Assembly (NCBI RefSeq): GCF_900091855.1
Contig: NZ_FMCH01000221.1
Location: 48,827-112,826 of the forward strand
Source: Streptomyces sp. DvalAA-14
GTDB taxonomy: Bacteria > Actinomycetota > Actinomycetes > Streptomycetales > Streptomycetaceae
Reading direction: 5' to 3'
DNA length: 64,000 nucleotides
Shown here one piece after another: positions 60,828 to 64,000 of the stretch. How positions within the stretch are numbered: the first letter of the stretch is position 1; every line of letters starts with the position of its first letter. The notes below the pieces were generated by a model that saw only the letters and a list, made by a program, of their open reading frames with translations, was not told where the DNA came from and ran no database searches. The position numbers and the translations under genes are program-made.

Positions 60828-63800
60828 GTGCGCTACTCGGTGCTGGGATCAACACAGGTGTGGGACGGCGATACTCCCGTCCCCCTCGGAGGAGGCAAGC
60901 TCAGAGCCCTCCTCACGGTCCTGGCTGTCCGCGCCGGCGAACCCGTCACGCCGCACGTCCTGATCGACGAGATATGGGCCGACACCCCGCCCACCGACAG
61001 CGGCGGCGCCCTGCAAGCACTCGTCGCTCGCCTCCGCAGGACCCTCGGCCGGGACACGATCACCTCCGGGCCGGGCGGCTACTGCCTCAACACCCCCCGC
61101 GACACCGTCGACCTGCACCACTTCGAGACCCTGCTGCGTACCGGCGAGGCCCAGCTGCGGACCGGCACCCCGGCGGAAGCCGCCCGTACCCTCGGCCGCG
61201 CCCTGGAGCTGTGGCGGGGGCCGGCGCTGGCCGACCTGCCGGACCGGCCGACCGCCGCCGCCCGCCCGGAAGCGCTGCGGCTGTCCGCGCTCCGGCTGCG
61301 CGTCGAGGCCGACCTCCAACTGGGCAGGGCGGCGGACGCACTGCCGACGCTGGAGGAAGCGGTCGCCGACCATCCACTGGACGAGGCCTTCCGGGCCCAG
61401 CTGATCAGGGCGCTGCGGTCCGCGGGCCGCACCGCCGACGCCCTGGTGGCGTACGACGACGCCAGGACCGTACTCGCGGAAACGCTGGGCGCCGATCCGG
61501 GCCCCGAACTCCGCTTGCTGCACGCCGAGTTGTTGCAGCAGCACGAGCCTCCCCAGCCGCAGGCCCCGGTCCGCAAGCAGAACGGCAACCTCCGGGCCCG
61601 CCTGACCAGCTTCGTCGGCCGGGAGTCCGAACTCCGCGACATCGCTCAGGACTTGGCGGCCGGCCGCCTCGTCACGCTCACCGGCCCGGGCGGTTCCGGA
61701 AAGACCCGGCTCGCCCAGGAAGCCGCCGAGGGGGCCGCCGAACCGTATCCCGACGGCGTCTGGCTGGCCGAACTCGCCCCGCTGGACGACCCCGGCGCCA
61801 TCCCGCACGCCGTCCTGAGCGCGCTGGGCCGGCGCGACACCCTGGTCCTCTCGACGCCCGGCCGCGACCCGATGAAACCGGACGCCACCGCCGAGGACCC
61901 GACGGCCCGGCTGCTGGAGCACTGCGCGCCGCGCCGCCTGCTGCTGGTGCTGGACAACTGTGAGCACCTGATCGCCGCCGCCGCCCACCTGACCGCCGAA
62001 CTGCTCGCCGAGTGCCCGTATGTCACGGTGCTGGCCACCAGCCGCGAGCCGCTGGGGGTGCCCGGCGAGGTGGTACGGCCGGTCGAACCGCTGCTGCCGC
62101 TGCCCGCCCACCAACTGTTCGCCGAGCGGGCCGCCACCGTACGACCGGGCAGCTACGACAGCGCCGAGGACGACGCCGCGATCCGGGAGATCTGCCGCCG
62201 TCTCGACGGCCTGCCGCTGGCGATCGAGCTGGCCGCCGCCCGGCTGCGAGCCCTGTCGCCCCGGCAGATCGCCGACCGTCTCGACGACCGCTTCCGCTTG
62301 CTGACCAGCGGCAGCCGGACCGTACTGCCCCGCCAGCAGACGCTGCGCGCGGTGGTCGACTGGAGCTGGGACCTGCTGGACGAGCCGGAGCGGGCGACGC
62401 TGTGCGCGCTCAGTGTCTTCGCCGGCGGCTGCACGCTGGCCGCGGCGGAGGCGGTGTGCGGGCCGGACGCCCTGGAGACGGTGGCGACCCTGGTCGACAA
62501 GTCCCTGGTGGTGGCGGTGCACGGGCTGCCCGGCGGGACCCGCTACCGGCTGCTGGAGACCATCCACGAGTACGCGGCCGAGCGCGCCGCCGGCCCAGCC
62601 GGGGAACTGGCCGCGGCTGCGGGCCGGCACACCGCCTACTACCGCGACCTGGTCCGGGAGACCGATCCGCAGCTGCGCGGCGCCGACCAGTTGCGCCGGC
62701 TGGAGGAGCTGGAGACCGAGCTGGACAACGTCAGGGCCGCCCTGCACCGCGCCCTGGAGGCGCGCGACGAGGCGGACGCCCTGGCGATCACGCTGGCCAT
62801 GGGCTGGTTCTGGTGGCTGCGCAACTATCAGGACGAGGCGGCCGGCTGGCTGCGGCGGGTCACCGAACTCGGCGGCGAGCCGCCCGCCGACGAGAGCGAC
62901 CCGATGTACTGGCCGCGCTTCGACCTGCGGTTGCTGTACTTCTTCGTGATCAGCGATCACGCCTCCGAGGAGCAGTGGTCGAGCCAGGAGTCGCGGGACA
63001 CCGCCCAGCAACTGGTCGCCGCCTACCGGGTCGGCGGGCCGGCCGCCGCCCGCTTCCCCGGTCTGCTGTGGCCGTTCAGCCTCTACATGCTGGGCGGCAA
63101 CGACGCGGCCCGCCGCCACACCGACGCCGTGGTCGCCAACTGCCGGGTCCACGGCGGGGACTGGGAGCTGGCGGCGGCTTTGATGTTCCGCACCCACATC
63201 CTGGTCGACTCGCCCGGCGGCATCGAGGCCGCCGACGTCGACTGGGCCGAGCTGCAGGAACTCAGCGCGGGCCTGGGGGACCGCTGGATGCGCGCCCAAG
63301 TGCACGGCGCGAACGCCGAGATCGCCACCGCCCGCGGCCACTACGCCAAGGCATATGTCGAGTTCGAGGCCGCCCACCGGCTCGGGCGGGAACTGGGCGC
63401 CGTCAGTGAGGGCGCCTTTCTGCTCGGCCGGATGGCGGAGCTGGCGCACCGCTCCGGTGACGACGAGCGGGCGGCCGAGCTGCTCGACCAGGCCGAGGAG
63501 GAAGCCGAGCGGTACGCGGTGCGGGACGCGCAGACGTACATCCGCTATCTGCGGGCGGTGCTGCTGCTGCGGCGCGGCGAGTCGGCCGGGGCCCGCGAGC
63601 TGGCCGAGCTGGCCGCCGGGCACATCGCGGACGGCACGCCACCGCCGGTGTTCCGGGTGCTGCTGCTGGCGCTGACCGCCCGGATCACCGCCGCCGAGGG
63701 CGATCCGAGCGGCGCGCTGGCCGGTCTGGCCGGGGCGGCCCGGATGGCGCTGGACGTGGGCTGCACCGAGCCGGTGGTGGCCGCCCAGCTGGACTCTGCG

Positions 63801-64000
63801 GCCGAGGTCCTGGTCGCGCTCGGCGACCCGCGCTCCGCGGTGACGCTCACGGCCGCCGCGGACGGCGTTCGCGGACCCCTGCCGCGGACCGTGCCCGAGC
63901 GGGAGGCCGACGAGGCGGTGCAGCGTCGCGCGGCGGCGCGGCTGGCTCCGGCTGGACTGGCGGCGGCGCGGGCGGCGGGCGCGGCTCTGGACCGGGAGGG
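60828..64000 (+). CDS. AfsR/SARP-family transcriptional regulator (runs off the window)
   Basis: More than 1057 codons. VRYSVLGSTQVW and GGKLRALLTVLAVRAGEPV begin an OmpR-like DNA-binding domain (about 1-95), followed by a bacterial transcriptional activation domain (about 100-250; HHFETLLRTGEAQLR, ALELWRGPALADL). An NB-ARC-like ATPase comes next: LTGPGGSGKTRLAQEAA with Walker A at 286-293, LLLVLDNCEHLIAA, and GLPLAIELAAARLRALSP. Winged-helix and tetratricopeptide-like parts fill the rest (RYRLLETIHEYAAERA onward). Large SARPs usually activate antibiotic clusters. The start is GTG, 6 nt after GAGAAT. The C-terminus lies beyond 64000. Confidence 0.9.
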   Translation, partial: MRYSVLGSTQVWDGDTPVPLGGGKLRALLTVLAVRAGEPVTPHVLIDEIWADTPPTDSGGALQALVARLRRTLGRDTITSGPGGYCLNTPRDTVDLHHFETLLRTGEAQLRTGTPAEAARTLGRALELWRGPALADLPDRPTAAARPEALRLSALRLRVEADLQLGRAADALPTLEEAVADHPLDEAFRAQLIRALRSAGRTADALVAYDDARTVLAETLGADPGPELRLLHAELLQQHEPPQPQAPVRKQNGNLRARLTSFVGRESELRDIAQDLAAGRLVTLTGPGGSGKTRLAQEAAEGAAEPYPDGVWLAELAPLDDPGAIPHAVLSALGRRDTLVLSTPGRDPMKPDATAEDPTARLLEHCAPRRLLLVLDNCEHLIAAAAHLTAELLAECPYVTVLATSREPLGVPGEVVRPVEPLLPLPAHQLFAERAATVRPGSYDSAEDDAAIREICRRLDGLPLAIELAAARLRALSPRQIADRLDDRFRLLTSGSRTVLPRQQTLRAVVDWSWDLLDEPERATLCALSVFAGGCTLAAAEAVCGPDALETVATLVDKSLVVAVHGLPGGTRYRLLETIHEYAAERAAGPAGELAAAAGRHTAYYRDLVRETDPQLRGADQLRRLEELETELDNVRAALHRALEARDEADALAITLAMGWFWWLRNYQDEAAGWLRRVTELGGEPPADESDPMYWPRFDLRLLYFFVISDHASEEQWSSQESRDTAQQLVAAYRVGGPAAARFPGLLWPFSLYMLGGNDAARRHTDAVVANCRVHGGDWELAAALMFRTHILVDSPGGIEAADVDWAELQELSAGLGDRWMRAQVHGANAEIATARGHYAKAYVEFEAAHRLGRELGAVSEGAFLLGRMAELAHRSGDDERAAELLDQAEEEAERYAVRDAQTYIRYLRAVLLLRRGESAGARELAELAAGHIADGTPPPVFRVLLLALTARITAAEGDPSGALAGLAGAARMALDVGCTEPVVAAQLDSAAEVLVALGDPRSAVTLTAAADGVRGPLPRTVPEREADEAVQRRAAARLAPAGLAAARAAGAALDRE

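Overview
The window is high-GC actinobacterial chromosome and almost certainly comes from a Streptomyces-like bacterium (family Streptomycetaceae). This rests on a Crp of the developmental Streptomyces type, BldG with its partner anti-sigma factor, a 6C RNA beside ssd and a Tad pilus cluster, the MFS-Tmk fusion, a class II aldolase next to pyrE, and a perfect 14-bp Streptomyces-type parS site. Many start codons sit 6-8 nt after a TANNNT -10 box with no Shine-Dalgarno, the leaderless-mRNA habit of this group. The parS site and consensus DnaA boxes suggest the origin-proximal core of the chromosome. LAYOUT. 1-3.1 kb: end of a PIG-V-like mannosyltransferase gene (-), then a secreted beta-helix/GH46 chitosanase fusion behind a palindromic operator. 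3.2-9.0 kb: accessory island with a VOC protein, a PIN/RHH toxin-antitoxin pair flanked by 75-bp imperfect direct repeats, a gene remnant, a Uma2 nuclease-like protein, a second PIN toxin-antitoxin pair and a DUF262/HNH/RAMA-type defence candidate. The right part of the island is bounded by a 441-bp, about 99% identical direct repeat made of the 3' end of an aminotransferase gene, so the intact aminotransferase borders the right side and a truncated copy lies on the left. 9.0-18.6 kb: conserved core (aminotransferase, DUF2617, membrane aminopropyltransferase-like protein, SRPBCC protein, aldose epimerase, pyrE, parS, fba, DUF3151, DUF3152). 18.7-21.9 kb: kynA-kynU-formamidase-like operon turning tryptophan into anthranilate. 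22.0-31.1 kb: crp, nth, a NUDIX hydrolase, a MarP-type protease, an alpha/beta hydrolase, a holin-X-like protein, nhaA and acs. 31.2-36.7 kb: SulP/carbonic anhydrase fusion, a CooC-like ATPase, a degenerate Fic-like protein and a HAD phosphatase. 36.8-42.5 kb: 6C RNA, a DnaA-box pair, ssd and a Tad/Flp pilus cluster. 42.5-49.8 kb: MrfA-like helicase, bldG and its anti-sigma factor, the proton-pumping pyrophosphatase, and a lipoprotein. 49.8-53.7 kb: a methyltransferase, DUF2752 and TM2 proteins (the latter frameshifted), then relics of an ABC permease and a sensor kinase. 54.2-64 kb: topA, the MFS-tmk fusion, and a SARP-type regulator running off the window. HOW IT FITS TOGETHER. Most of the window is housekeeping: nucleotide synthesis, central carbon, DNA topology and repair, ion and proton homeostasis, and developmental regulators. 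The part most likely to hold undescribed biology is the 3.6-9.0 kb island. It combines two toxin-antitoxin pairs, a Uma2 protein and a predicted modification-sensing nuclease within nested duplications of host gene ends. All functions were assigned by reading the sequence; no database search was run.
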